DNA of 64,000 bases from Photobacterium sp. SKA34 (GTDB taxonomy: Bacteria > Pseudomonadota > Gammaproteobacteria > Enterobacterales > Vibrionaceae), in NCBI RefSeq assembly GCF_000153325.1, contig NZ_CH724142.1, positions 723,189-787,188 on the forward strand, given 5' to 3'. Numbering within the stretch: position 1 is the first letter of the stretch; each line of letters begins with the position of its first letter. The notes under the pieces were generated by a model. That model did not search any database. It was not told the DNA's origin and worked only from the letters and a program-made list of their open reading frames with translations. This document shows, in pieces, positions 8,491 through 16,461 of the stretch. A program made the position numbers and the translations under genes.

Positions 8491-9861
8491 GTGCAAGACT
8501 ATAAAAAAGAAACAGCGCAGCTTATAAAGCTTGCTGTGCCTGTTCTCATTGCTTCAGTTGCTCAAACATCGATGGGCGTTGTTGATACAGTGATGGCGGG
8601 TAGCGTCAGTGCGACTGATATGGCAGCAGTAGCTGTTGCCGCCAGTATTTGGCTACCTTCAATCTTATTTGGTGTTGGCTTACTTATGGCAATTGTGCCG
8701 ATCGTGGCACAGCTTAGTGGTTCAGGAAAAAAATCGAAAGTTCCTTTTGAAGTTCAACACGGTTTTTACCTTTCTATACTAATATCAATACCAACGATGC
8801 TGATTCTCTTCAAAGCGGGTATCTTGATCCACTATATGAATGTAGAGCCAGTACTAGCGGAAAAAACGGTAGGTTACTTATATGCTGTGCTTTTTGCTGT
8901 ACCTGCATTTTTATTATTCCAGACCTTAAAAAGTTTTTCTGAAGGCTTATCTTTCACAATACCAGGTATGGTTATTGGCTTTTTAGGTTTACTTGCCAAC
9001 ATCCCACTTAACTGGATTTTCGTTTACGGTAAATTTGGCGCACCTGAGTTAGGTGGTATTGGCTGTGGTGTCGCCACAGCCATTGTTTATTGGTTTATGT
9101 TTTTCGCACTGCTTATTTTTGTACTGATTAATAAACGTCTAAGAAGTATTGGTCTATTTACGCGCTATTATCGACCACAATTAAATGCGCTTTCACGCTT
9201 ATTCAAACTTGGTTTTCCCGTTGCCGCTTCACTTTTCTTCGAAGTATCACTGTTTGCCGTGATTGCCTTACTGATTTCGCCACTAGGGCCTAACAAGGTC
9301 GCGTCACACCAAGTTGCTATGAACTTTTCATCATTGGTATATATGCTACCAATGAGTATTGCCGCTGCTGTTAGTATACGTGTAGGCCACAAAATGGGTG
9401 AGAAAGATATCGATGGAGCTCGTATTGCTAGCCATTGCGGCTTAATTGTTGGTACTTCCTTAGCCATCTGTACTGCAATAATGACTGTTATTTTCCGTGA
9501 AGACATAGCCGAATTATATACTAACAACCCACAAGTTATTGTGCTTGCTGGCCAATTATTGCTACTCGCAGCGATCTATCAATGTAGTGATGCCGTTCAA
9601 GTTGTTGCTGCTGGTGCGTTACGCGGTTATAAAGATATGCGAGCCATTTTCGTTTGTACATTCATTGCTTACTGGCTAATAGGACTACCATCAGGTTACG
9701 TCTTAGGCCTAACAAACTGGGTTGTGCCAGCAATGGGTCCGCAAGGTTTTTGGATTGGTTTTATTCTCGGCTTGAGTGCGGCAGCTATCATGCTTGGTTG
9801 GCGAATACACCATGTGCATAAACTTGATGCTGGCAAGCAACTTGAAATGTCATACCGATAA
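8491..9861 (+). CDS. norM: MATE family multidrug efflux transporter NorM
   Basis: Twelve-helix MATE antiporter that expels cationic drugs and dyes in exchange for Na+ or H+. The sequence from VQDYKKETAQLIKLAVPVL through QTSMGVVDTVMAG matches the N-terminal helix of NorM/MdtK, and the second half repeats the fold (FEVSLFAVIAL...ASHQVAMNFSS). Length is 456 residues, as expected. I start at GTG 8491, with TGGAG at 8477-8481 as ribosome binding site; the frame is open from a TTG at 8476, which would overlap that site. In E. coli the homologue mdtK lies next to riboflavin synthase; here the glycan module separates them. Confidence 0.92.
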   Translation: MQDYKKETAQLIKLAVPVLIASVAQTSMGVVDTVMAGSVSATDMAAVAVAASIWLPSILFGVGLLMAIVPIVAQLSGSGKKSKVPFEVQHGFYLSILISIPTMLILFKAGILIHYMNVEPVLAEKTVGYLYAVLFAVPAFLLFQTLKSFSEGLSFTIPGMVIGFLGLLANIPLNWIFVYGKFGAPELGGIGCGVATAIVYWFMFFALLIFVLINKRLRSIGLFTRYYRPQLNALSRLFKLGFPVAASLFFEVSLFAVIALLISPLGPNKVASHQVAMNFSSLVYMLPMSIAAAVSIRVGHKMGEKDIDGARIASHCGLIVGTSLAICTAIMTVIFREDIAELYTNNPQVIVLAGQLLLLAAIYQCSDAVQVVAAGALRGYKDMRAIFVCTFIAYWLIGLPSGYVLGLTNWVVPAMGPQGFWIGFILGLSAAAIMLGWRIHHVHKLDAGKQLEMSYR

Positions 9862-9864
9862 GAC

Positions 9865-9896
9865 AAAAGGCGATCATCAGATCGCCTTTTTTGATC
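9865..9896 (+). terminator. norM terminator
   Basis: AAAAGGCGATC and GATCGCCTTTT form a perfect 11-bp stem around a 4-base loop, with the T run TTTTTT at its end. Confidence 0.85.
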
Positions 9897-9952
9897 TAAT
9901 ATTGATAATAATCAGTATGATGAATATTCACTTAATGCTTTAAGAGACGCCT

Positions 9953-11035
9953 ATGCCTGTATCTATCTCTACTTTCCTTCATAGACTGTCTCTGCTACTT
10001 ATCATTTCAATAATGCTGATAGGCTGTAAAAACAATAACAATGAAGAAGCCTTTGATACGTATCATCAACGTCTAGCTAATGTACTCGATATAGACAAAG
10101 CCCCCTTTCCTGAAATGCCCTTACTACCTTTACCCACTAAACGAGAGCTTACTCAGCCTTTAGCGGGTATTAGAATTGGTTTACTTGATGCCTATGAATT
10201 AAGGCAATGTGGCTTATTCCAATTGATTGCAGAGCGAAACTCGATTTTGGGTAAAGTTCAAGATAAAACCCGCGGTCTCCGCTATGAGCTTTTACTATTA
10301 GATGGGTTACAATATTGTTTAGAAACACTACCTAAAGACTCTGATTTATTGACCGAGCTAGCACCTATTTACCAGCAAAAGAAACAGCAGATCCCATTAG
10401 TTTTTTGGAACACGCTTTTTACTGGAGAAGAATGGCGTAAACAATTAACGCTAGGCCATCAACTACTTGATAGTAATCAAACCACTCAATTTAACGCTAG
10501 CCTAAGCGCATTTAGCTATATCAATAATTTACTTTCAAATAGCATCAAACGCACAAATAACATCACAGCATCTTATTCTAACCAGGATAAATATCAGGAT
10601 CTTTTTGATCACCAACAACAAATTTATAATAGCCGATATATTGGTGAGCTTTTCTATTCAATGCGACGCACCACGACATTGCTGAACACGATGACAGAAC
10701 AACTTACCCAGTCACAAGATTCAATTTTGTGTGGAAAGAATATGAATCAGCAAAAAGCACAGTATCTTCGTAATATTTTCTATAAGTTTTATGTTCCAAC
10801 TATCCAGCCTTATTTATCAACACTTGATTCACAATATCGACAAATACAGCCTGTTTTACAGCAAATACTTCAACAATTGAATCAACCAAATATTCATATC
10901 TCCTCACCGATGCAAACCTATATAGCTTTATATGTTGATGGCGATCTGTATCAGCAATTTCATGAAGCCACATTAGCGCACGTTAAATTCTGGCAACGCC
11001 TCTTTAAACAATGTAAATTCAAAGTTGGACAATAA
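9953..11035 (+). CDS. DUF3080 family lipoprotein
   Basis: A 360-residue predicted lipoprotein. The N-terminal signal ends in the lipobox LIGC (cysteine at about residue 25), so the mature protein should be lipid-anchored in the envelope. The following region (FDTYHQRLANVLD, then QCGLFQLIAERNSILGKVQD) fits the DUF3080 family of Vibrionaceae as I remember it. The rest is mainly helical and glutamine-rich. Function is unknown. It is a single gene between norM and the DUF5062 gene. Confidence 0.8.
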   Translation: MPVSISTFLHRLSLLLIISIMLIGCKNNNNEEAFDTYHQRLANVLDIDKAPFPEMPLLPLPTKRELTQPLAGIRIGLLDAYELRQCGLFQLIAERNSILGKVQDKTRGLRYELLLLDGLQYCLETLPKDSDLLTELAPIYQQKKQQIPLVFWNTLFTGEEWRKQLTLGHQLLDSNQTTQFNASLSAFSYINNLLSNSIKRTNNITASYSNQDKYQDLFDHQQQIYNSRYIGELFYSMRRTTTLLNTMTEQLTQSQDSILCGKNMNQQKAQYLRNIFYKFYVPTIQPYLSTLDSQYRQIQPVLQQILQQLNQPNIHISSPMQTYIALYVDGDLYQQFHEATLAHVKFWQRLFKQCKFKVGQ

Positions 11036-11166
11036 CTTTATTCTAATTTGATAGAATAACTTTGCTTCAAAAATTTGAGCTTTAAACTAAAATTTAAACT
11101 CAGCTTCTACAGTCGCGAAGACAATAAATTTGTATATATTTTCGCTAAGGGATATAGGAGATACGC

Positions 11167-11427
11167 ATGAAGAAAACCAAGAATGAAGCAAAACTTCTTA
11201 AAAAAGCATTAGAAATAGGCTTTGCATTCGCGAAAAAACAAGGATTTGGCGATTTAGACCGCAGTGTTGGCTCTACCGACCGTGTTGAGTGTATTTATCG
11301 CTTACTGGTTGATTGTAAACAAATCACTCCTCTTGCCGTGAATCAAGAAGACGGCGTTCATATGAAACATAAGCTGGTTTTATGGATCAGCCGTTTACTT
11401 CCATCCGATCACGAACTTTTAAACTAA
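11167..11427 (+). CDS. DUF5062 family protein
   Basis: An 86-residue basic cytoplasmic protein. LLKKALEIGFAFAKKQGFGDLDRSVGSTDRVECIYRLL (written here only as a reference to residues 10-47) carries the GFGDLDRS and VECIYRLL blocks that mark DUF5062. The start has TAGGAG ten bases upstream. No function is known and no partner gene is evident. No promoter or gene is seen in the 240 bases that follow, up to the tRNA array. Confidence 0.8.
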   Translation: MKKTKNEAKLLKKALEIGFAFAKKQGFGDLDRSVGSTDRVECIYRLLVDCKQITPLAVNQEDGVHMKHKLVLWISRLLPSDHELLN

Positions 11428-11667
11428 ATTACCTTCTTGTGTAGCGTACGTTCTGTTGCGCTACATATTACATTTTCTTGGCAATGCCCTGCTTAAAAAT
11501 ATGACTTCGACTATTTCATCATCAAGATTTTAAGATAACTGGCTATTGTTCAAGCAAACGCACTGAATTTACTAAAAAACTCTGTTTAAACACTTGCCTA
11601 GACGAAAGTGACTCGCTAATATGCTTGTCATTCGCTGATGACGATTAGGTTGTTATTCAGTAAGATT

Positions 11668-11744
11668 GCTCGCTTAGCTCAGTTGGTTAGAGTACTTGCA
11701 TGACATGCAAGGTGTCACTGGTTCGAGTCCAGTAGCGAGCACCA
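11668..11744 (+). tRNA. tRNA-Val(GAC), copy 1
   Basis: A 77-base cloverleaf with acceptor GCTCGCT/AGCGAGC, encoded ACCA end, D-arm AGCTCAGTTGGTTAGAG, anticodon stem CTTGC/GCAAG around loop ATGACAT (anticodon GAC) and the T-arm GGTTCGAGTCC. Confidence 0.97.
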
Positions 11745-11790
11745 GTTTTAAATAAATGGCTTTTTTAAGCGGTTTATCGCAGTACAATTT

Positions 11791-11867
11791 GCTCGCTTAG
11801 CTCAGTTGGTTAGAGTACTTGCATGACATGCAAGGTGTCACTGGTTCGAGTCCAGTAGCGAGCACCA
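11791..11867 (+). tRNA. tRNA-Val(GAC), copy 2
   Basis: Identical in sequence to copy 1, including the encoded CCA, 46 bases after it. Confidence 0.97.
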
Positions 11868-11913
11868 GTTTTATATAAATGGCTTCTTTAAGCAGTTTAT
11901 CGCAGTACAATTT

Positions 11914-11990
11914 GCTCGCTTAGCTCAGTTGGTTAGAGTACTTGCATGACATGCAAGGTGTCACTGGTTCGAGTCCAGTAGCGAGCACCA
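11914..11990 (+). tRNA. tRNA-Val(GAC), copy 3
   Basis: Identical to copies 1 and 2. It is followed by the array's terminator, so all three are probably cut from one transcript. Confidence 0.97.
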
Positions 11991-12004
11991 GATTCAAAAA
12001 AAAG

Positions 12005-12026
12005 CCTGCTTTTAGCAGGTTTTTTT
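12005..12026 (+). terminator. terminator of the tRNA-Val array
   Basis: CCTGCT and AGCAGG pair around TTT, followed by seven T. Confidence 0.85.
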
Positions 12027-12222
12027 ATGCCTAAATATTAAGCCTAATCTTTTTTAACCTTGTACCTATTTAGGTATTACTCCACTAAAAGCGACTTCTA
12101 CATTCCATCGTTATTCCACACCTCATAGTAAAGCACGCCATATATTATAATTTATTCAAACAAGATAACTCATACGAGTACATTTTCGGTTATAAGCTGA
12201 CCAACACCTTATTTATAAGTAC

Positions 12223-12251
12223 GTGACAACAAATGGTTTATCTATTAGGAT
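12223..12251 (+). promoter_or_regulatory. predicted promoter of the TPP riboswitch-thiD transcript
   Basis: GTGACA (12223-12228), a 17-base spacer and TAGGAT (12246-12251). Initiation would fall near 12258, right at the 5' edge of the riboswitch. Confidence 0.45.
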
Positions 12252-12257
12252 TTGAGA

Positions 12258-12342
12258 GTTAGTCGGGGGGCATTACGCTGAGATCACAATTAAGTGGGAC
12301 CCGTTGAACCTGAACCAGTTAACACTGGCGGAGGGAACTAAA
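12258..12342 (+). promoter_or_regulatory. thiamine pyrophosphate (TPP) riboswitch
   Basis: The THI-box core is plain: CTGAGA (12279-12284) in the pyrimidine-sensing arm and GGGACCCGTTGAACCTGA, then CAGTTAACACTGGCGGAGGGAA in two steps, in the pyrophosphate arm. Helix P1 forms from TTAGT (12259-12263) and ACTAA (12337-12341). It controls thiD, whose start codon lies about 110 bases downstream; the intervening leader holds the switching hairpin. Confidence 0.95.
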
Positions 12343-12424
12343 TAAACAATATCAGTATTGTTTAGGCAAGTTATCAATGGATCTGATCATTTCATATTAA
12401 CCGATCCGTTCATTACTTGGCACC

Positions 12425-12447
12425 AGTTCCTAACGCTTAATTAGGAA
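12425..12447 (+). promoter_or_regulatory. ribosome-site sequestering hairpin of the TPP switch
   Basis: TTCCTAA (12427-12433) pairs with TTAGGAA (12441-12447), which holds the AGGAA ribosome binding site of thiD six bases before its ATG. The left arm is also part of AGTTCC (12425-12430), which is fully complementary to GGAACT (12334-12339) at the 3' side of riboswitch helix P1. The two pairings exclude each other, as needed for a translational switch. A further hairpin, AAACAATA/TATTGTTT, lies at 12344-12363. Confidence 0.7.
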
Positions 12448-12453
12448 TCTGTT

Positions 12454-13296
12454 ATGTCATCATACACAAACAATACATCCCATGTTACAACCCCTATAGT
12501 TTTAACTATTGCTGGCTCTGACAGTAGTGGTGGAGCGGGTATTCAAGCCGATATCAAAGCTATTTCAGCGACAGGTAGTTATGCTTGCTCGGTGATCACA
12601 GCAATTACGGCGCAAAACACTCAAGGTGTCAGTGCTATTCTTCCTATTCCCCTTTCAATGATAGAGCAACAATTAGATGCTGTTTTTACTGATCTCAACA
12701 TTCAGGCCGTTAAAATAGGCATGCTCGCTGATGCTGATATCATCACACTGGTCGCGAATAAAATAAAAGAATACAAACCACGCTATCTTGTGATTGATCC
12801 CGTCATGGTTGCTACCAGCGGGGACTTATTATTACAAGAGTCAGCCATTAGTACGTTAAAGCAAAAACTACTTCCTCTTGCTGATCTCATTACACCTAAT
12901 TTACCTGAAGCCGCAGCGCTGACAAATAGTGATATCCCGCAAGATCATGCCGATATGCTGGGATTAGTAACCAAACTCCGTGATATACAAACCGAAGCAA
13001 CGCTCCTTAAAGGTGGGCATCTAGAAAGCCATTCAGAAAGTAATGATTTATTGATATTAAGTGACGATATCATAGAGCTAAAAACAAAACGTATTGAGAC
13101 ACAGAATACGCATGGTACGGGCTGTACCCTCTCGTCTGCCATTGCTTCTTTCCTTGCTCAAGGTTATTCGATTGAACAAGCAACACAACGTGGTAAAGAA
13201 TATATTACCTCAGCGATTTCTGCCGCTGATCAGCTCAATATTGGTCGTGGTCATGGTCCTGTAAACCATTTTTTTACTCATGACCAAAATAGATAA
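12454..13296 (+). CDS. thiD: hydroxymethylpyrimidine/phosphomethylpyrimidine kinase
   Basis: ThiD phosphorylates hydroxymethylpyrimidine (HMP) and then HMP phosphate, giving the pyrimidine half of thiamine. The 280-residue ribokinase-fold protein shows the N-terminal IAGSDSSGGAGIQADIK (about residues 19-35), the VIDPVMVATSG segment and the C-terminal nucleotide-binding NTHGTGCTLSSAIA with its catalytic aspartate position replaced in the usual ThiD manner by the GTGC turn. It is a single gene under a TPP riboswitch rather than part of a thiCEFSGH operon. This suits salvage of HMP as well as synthesis. Confidence 0.95.
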   Translation: MSSYTNNTSHVTTPIVLTIAGSDSSGGAGIQADIKAISATGSYACSVITAITAQNTQGVSAILPIPLSMIEQQLDAVFTDLNIQAVKIGMLADADIITLVANKIKEYKPRYLVIDPVMVATSGDLLLQESAISTLKQKLLPLADLITPNLPEAAALTNSDIPQDHADMLGLVTKLRDIQTEATLLKGGHLESHSESNDLLILSDDIIELKTKRIETQNTHGTGCTLSSAIASFLAQGYSIEQATQRGKEYITSAISAADQLNIGRGHGPVNHFFTHDQNR

Positions 13297-13330
13297 TAAT
13301 ACGTGAAGCATCAGGCAATATGATATAAAA

Positions 13331-13354
13331 AAGCGGTGATTTGACTCACCGCTT
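13331..13354. terminator. convergent terminator between thiD and the RND operon
   Basis: AAGCGGTGA and TCACCGCTT form a perfect 9-bp stem around a 6-base loop. An A run precedes it (a T run on the minus strand), so it serves the RND transcript best and may also stop thiD. Confidence 0.75.
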
Positions 13355-13377
13355 GATATGTTGGATTGTTGTTAAGC

Positions 13378-16300
13378 TTATGCTTTAGAGGTTCTTAACT
13401 GCTTCAAGCGTTTTATAATATCTTGCTCTCTTAGCTTTGCCATCGCCACATAAGCAATAGGTACTAAGAATAAAGAGAAAACAGTACCGAGAATTAGCCC
13501 CCCAACCAACACTAAACCGATGTTAATTCGACCTACAGAACCAGGCCCTACCGCAAATGCTAAGGGTAAGGAGCCGATAATCATGGTTAATGATGTCATC
13601 AGTATCGGTCTTAAACGCGACTTAGCACTTTCAATTGCTGCATCATAAGCACTTAAGCCTTTCTCCTTTTGCTGTTTATTGGCGAACTCAACCAACAAAA
13701 TACCGTGTTTCGTAACCAGACCGACTAACGTTAGCAAGCCAATTTTTGAGTAGATATTTAAGCTTTGGCCGAATACTTTAAGCGTTAATAACGCCCCAAC
13801 TAAACATAATGGAACGGTAAGCAAAATGATTAAAGGCTCAATAAAGCTTTCAAATTGCGCCGCGAGGATCAAGAAAATAAAGATCAATGCCATACCAAAC
13901 AGTAACGTCATTCCATGGGATGATTCATGTAAGTTCTCTATCACACCATTGAATTGATAGCTTTGCCCTGGTTGCAACAACTCAGGTATGTGTTGATTAA
14001 CATACGTTTCAACATCACTTGCACTGTAGCCCGGCATAATATCTGCGGTAATTTCCGCATTATCTAGCCCCATGAAGGTTTTTATATGTGATTCAGCAGT
14101 GACTTGCTTAATTGAGACAAACTGCGACAAAGGCAGTTGCTGCCCTGCTTTAGACATTACATAAAGTTTGTCTAAAACTTTAAAGTCACTTAACGACTTA
14201 CGATTAACCTGTACTTGAATTGGGTAGGTATAACCATCTTTCATTTTTAAGTCAGCGGCTTTCACTGATCCTAAAAATGTTGATAGTGCACTGGTTATGT
14301 CGGAATAATCCACATTTGATAAAACGGCTGCATTTTGATCTATTGTCAAATCAAATCGAAGTTTATCTCGTTGCATCGAGTTATTCACATTAGCAACACC
14401 AGAATAACGTTCTAGTACCTCTTTGACTTTGGCTGCGGACACACCCAGTGCCTTGATATCTTTATTAACTGTTGTCAACTCAAGCACAAGTCCAGTAGGC
14501 AAATTTAGGTTATCAGCAGCGCGAACAGACATAGACACTTTGTAGGCTAAAACTTGCTGTTTTGCTTTAGCCATTAAACGAGAAATGATCTCTTCAATTG
14601 AGTCTTTACGTTCATTCCAAGGAGTAAGGAGCAAGTGATTTTCAGGTTCACTTTCGATGTAAGACATATTGGCAGCAATGTCCGGATCACCTTTAAAAAT
14701 ACTATTTAATTGTGCATTATTTTGTAAATGATAGTTCCGCCCAACGCTACTTGATGCTTTAGCTGTGACACTGATAAATCCTGTATCTTCAACGGGTAAC
14801 AATGTTTTTGGCATAAACCATGTCGCTGCTGATGCCATTGCTATCAATATAACGGCCACCACCATTAAACCTGCTTTCTTAGTGAAGGCCTTTTTTAATA
14901 ATGCTAAGTAGTAATGCGTTGTTTTATCTAGCTTATCATCAACCCAATTAAACCACTTAGACGTGTGTGAAGCAGGTTTTAGGATAAATGCACTCATCAT
15001 TGGTGAAAGTGTTAATGCGACAAAACCAGAAATCAATACAGAAGAAGCTAACGTAAATGCAAATTGATGAAATAAATCTGCGGTTAGCCCTGACATTAAA
15101 CCAATGGGGAAAAATACTGCTGCCAACGTTAATGTCATTGCAATAACTGGCGCAATGATTTCTCGACTGCTCTCTAATGCGGCTTTAAGTGGTGGCTTAC
15201 CTTGTTCAATATGACGATAACAGTTCTCAACGACTACAATCGCATCATCAACCACCAGCCCGATCGCAAGTATGATCGCCAATATTGTTAGCACATTAAT
15301 CGAAAATCCAAGTGCAGCCATCACAGCAAAAACCCCAATAACACAAACGGGGATAGTGATTAATGGAATAAGCGCAAAACGGACTGAACCAAGGAAGATA
15401 ACAACGACAATACCGACCAACACGATAGCTTCGACTAGGGTTTTAAATCCTTCATCAATCGAGGCCTGAATAAAATCCGCTTGGTTATAAACCATCTTCA
15501 TTTTAACGGTATCTGGCAATTTCATGTTTGCCATGGCCGCCTTTACACGTTTTGCGACAACAACGGGATTTTCACTTTTTAACGGTAAGGTCTGAATCGA
15601 CATGCCAAGTTTGCCATTAATATGCAAAATAGAAGGCGTATCAGTTGAATCGTCCATCACTACATTGGCAACGTCACCAACACGGACAATATTGCCATTA
15701 TCGTATCGAACCACTAGGTTACGAACATCTGCAACAGAGCTAACAGAGTTAACGGGGTTAATAGAAAAGTCACGAGCTTGACCTTTAATAGTACCAGCCG
15801 TAAATGTTGCATTGTATTTACTTAATGTGCTGACGACATCATTTGCAGTGATCCCGAGTGCCATCATTTTTTCAGGGTTTAGCCACACGTGAAGAGCTTG
15901 GCTACTGCCGCCATAAGGTCCCCAAACACCACCGACTCCTGATATATGTCTAAACTGAGGGATCAATTGATCACTGATCAAATTATACATTTGCCTTTTT
16001 GTAATCTTACCTGTCGCTTCAAAGGTAATAATATTACTTGGTAACGCATTTTCCGATGAATCATCAGTCACAACTGGCTTATCTATCATACTCGGAGGGA
16101 AGTTATTAATGGCTTCCACTTTACTACGCAAGTTATTCATTAAACTTGCATATTTCACTTCAGATACGTTGTCTTTGAAGAAAATTTGTAACTTACAGCT
16201 TCCCTCCTGACAATCAGTATTCATTGTTTTTACTGACTCTAAACCTGTGGCTGCAGAGATCAGTTTATCTGCCACATTATTAGACATAAAATCAGCACTT

Positions 16301-16461
16301 GCACCAGGAATACTCGCACTCACTGTCGCATTAGGAGAGCGATGATCTGGAAAATACTGTATTGGCAGACTCTGTAGTGATACTAAACCAATCAAGACAA
16401 TCGCAATTGACATCACGCAAGCCAAAACAGGGTGTTTGATACAGACTTCAGGCAGCTTCAT
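13378..16461 (-). CDS. RND efflux permease (AcrB/MexB superfamily)
   Basis: Inner-membrane proton-driven pump of a tripartite efflux system, 1027 residues, the usual length. The N-terminus (MKLPEVCIKHPVLACVMSIA) is the first helix. A large periplasmic porter domain follows, and the helix-4 proton-relay pair is present in GLVVDDAIVVVENCY (about residue 403). The second half repeats the pattern (LAAQFESFIEPLIILLTVPL, then GLVTKHGILLVEFAN). Its start overlaps the end of the adaptor gene by 14 bases. No outer-membrane TolC-type channel gene is adjacent, so it probably uses a channel encoded elsewhere. Substrates cannot be read from the sequence. Confidence 0.93.
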   Translation of the reverse strand: MKLPEVCIKHPVLACVMSIAIVLIGLVSLQSLPIQYFPDHRSPNATVSASIPGASADFMSNNVADKLISAATGLESVKTMNTDCQEGSCKLQIFFKDNVSEVKYASLMNNLRSKVEAINNFPPSMIDKPVVTDDSSENALPSNIITFEATGKITKRQMYNLISDQLIPQFRHISGVGGVWGPYGGSSQALHVWLNPEKMMALGITANDVVSTLSKYNATFTAGTIKGQARDFSINPVNSVSSVADVRNLVVRYDNGNIVRVGDVANVVMDDSTDTPSILHINGKLGMSIQTLPLKSENPVVVAKRVKAAMANMKLPDTVKMKMVYNQADFIQASIDEGFKTLVEAIVLVGIVVVIFLGSVRFALIPLITIPVCVIGVFAVMAALGFSINVLTILAIILAIGLVVDDAIVVVENCYRHIEQGKPPLKAALESSREIIAPVIAMTLTLAAVFFPIGLMSGLTADLFHQFAFTLASSVLISGFVALTLSPMMSAFILKPASHTSKWFNWVDDKLDKTTHYYLALLKKAFTKKAGLMVVAVILIAMASAATWFMPKTLLPVEDTGFISVTAKASSSVGRNYHLQNNAQLNSIFKGDPDIAANMSYIESEPENHLLLTPWNERKDSIEEIISRLMAKAKQQVLAYKVSMSVRAADNLNLPTGLVLELTTVNKDIKALGVSAAKVKEVLERYSGVANVNNSMQRDKLRFDLTIDQNAAVLSNVDYSDITSALSTFLGSVKAADLKMKDGYTYPIQVQVNRKSLSDFKVLDKLYVMSKAGQQLPLSQFVSIKQVTAESHIKTFMGLDNAEITADIMPGYSASDVETYVNQHIPELLQPGQSYQFNGVIENLHESSHGMTLLFGMALIFIFLILAAQFESFIEPLIILLTVPLCLVGALLTLKVFGQSLNIYSKIGLLTLVGLVTKHGILLVEFANKQQKEKGLSAYDAAIESAKSRLRPILMTSLTMIIGSLPLAFAVGPGSVGRINIGLVLVGGLILGTVFSLFLVPIAYVAMAKLREQDIIKRLKQLRTSKA

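Larger units (their letters stand above)
11668..11990 (+). repeat. tandem array of 123-bp units (tRNA plus spacer)
   Basis: The three tRNA genes are spaced exactly 123 bases apart. The two 46-base spacers differ at only three positions, so the unit that was duplicated is tRNA plus spacer and the duplication is recent or kept uniform by gene conversion. Confidence 0.9.

Noticed and set aside
11668-11990. Regularly spaced repeats that could suggest a CRISPR array
   Set aside because: The repeats are complete tRNA genes with cloverleaf and CCA, and the spacers are nearly identical to each other.
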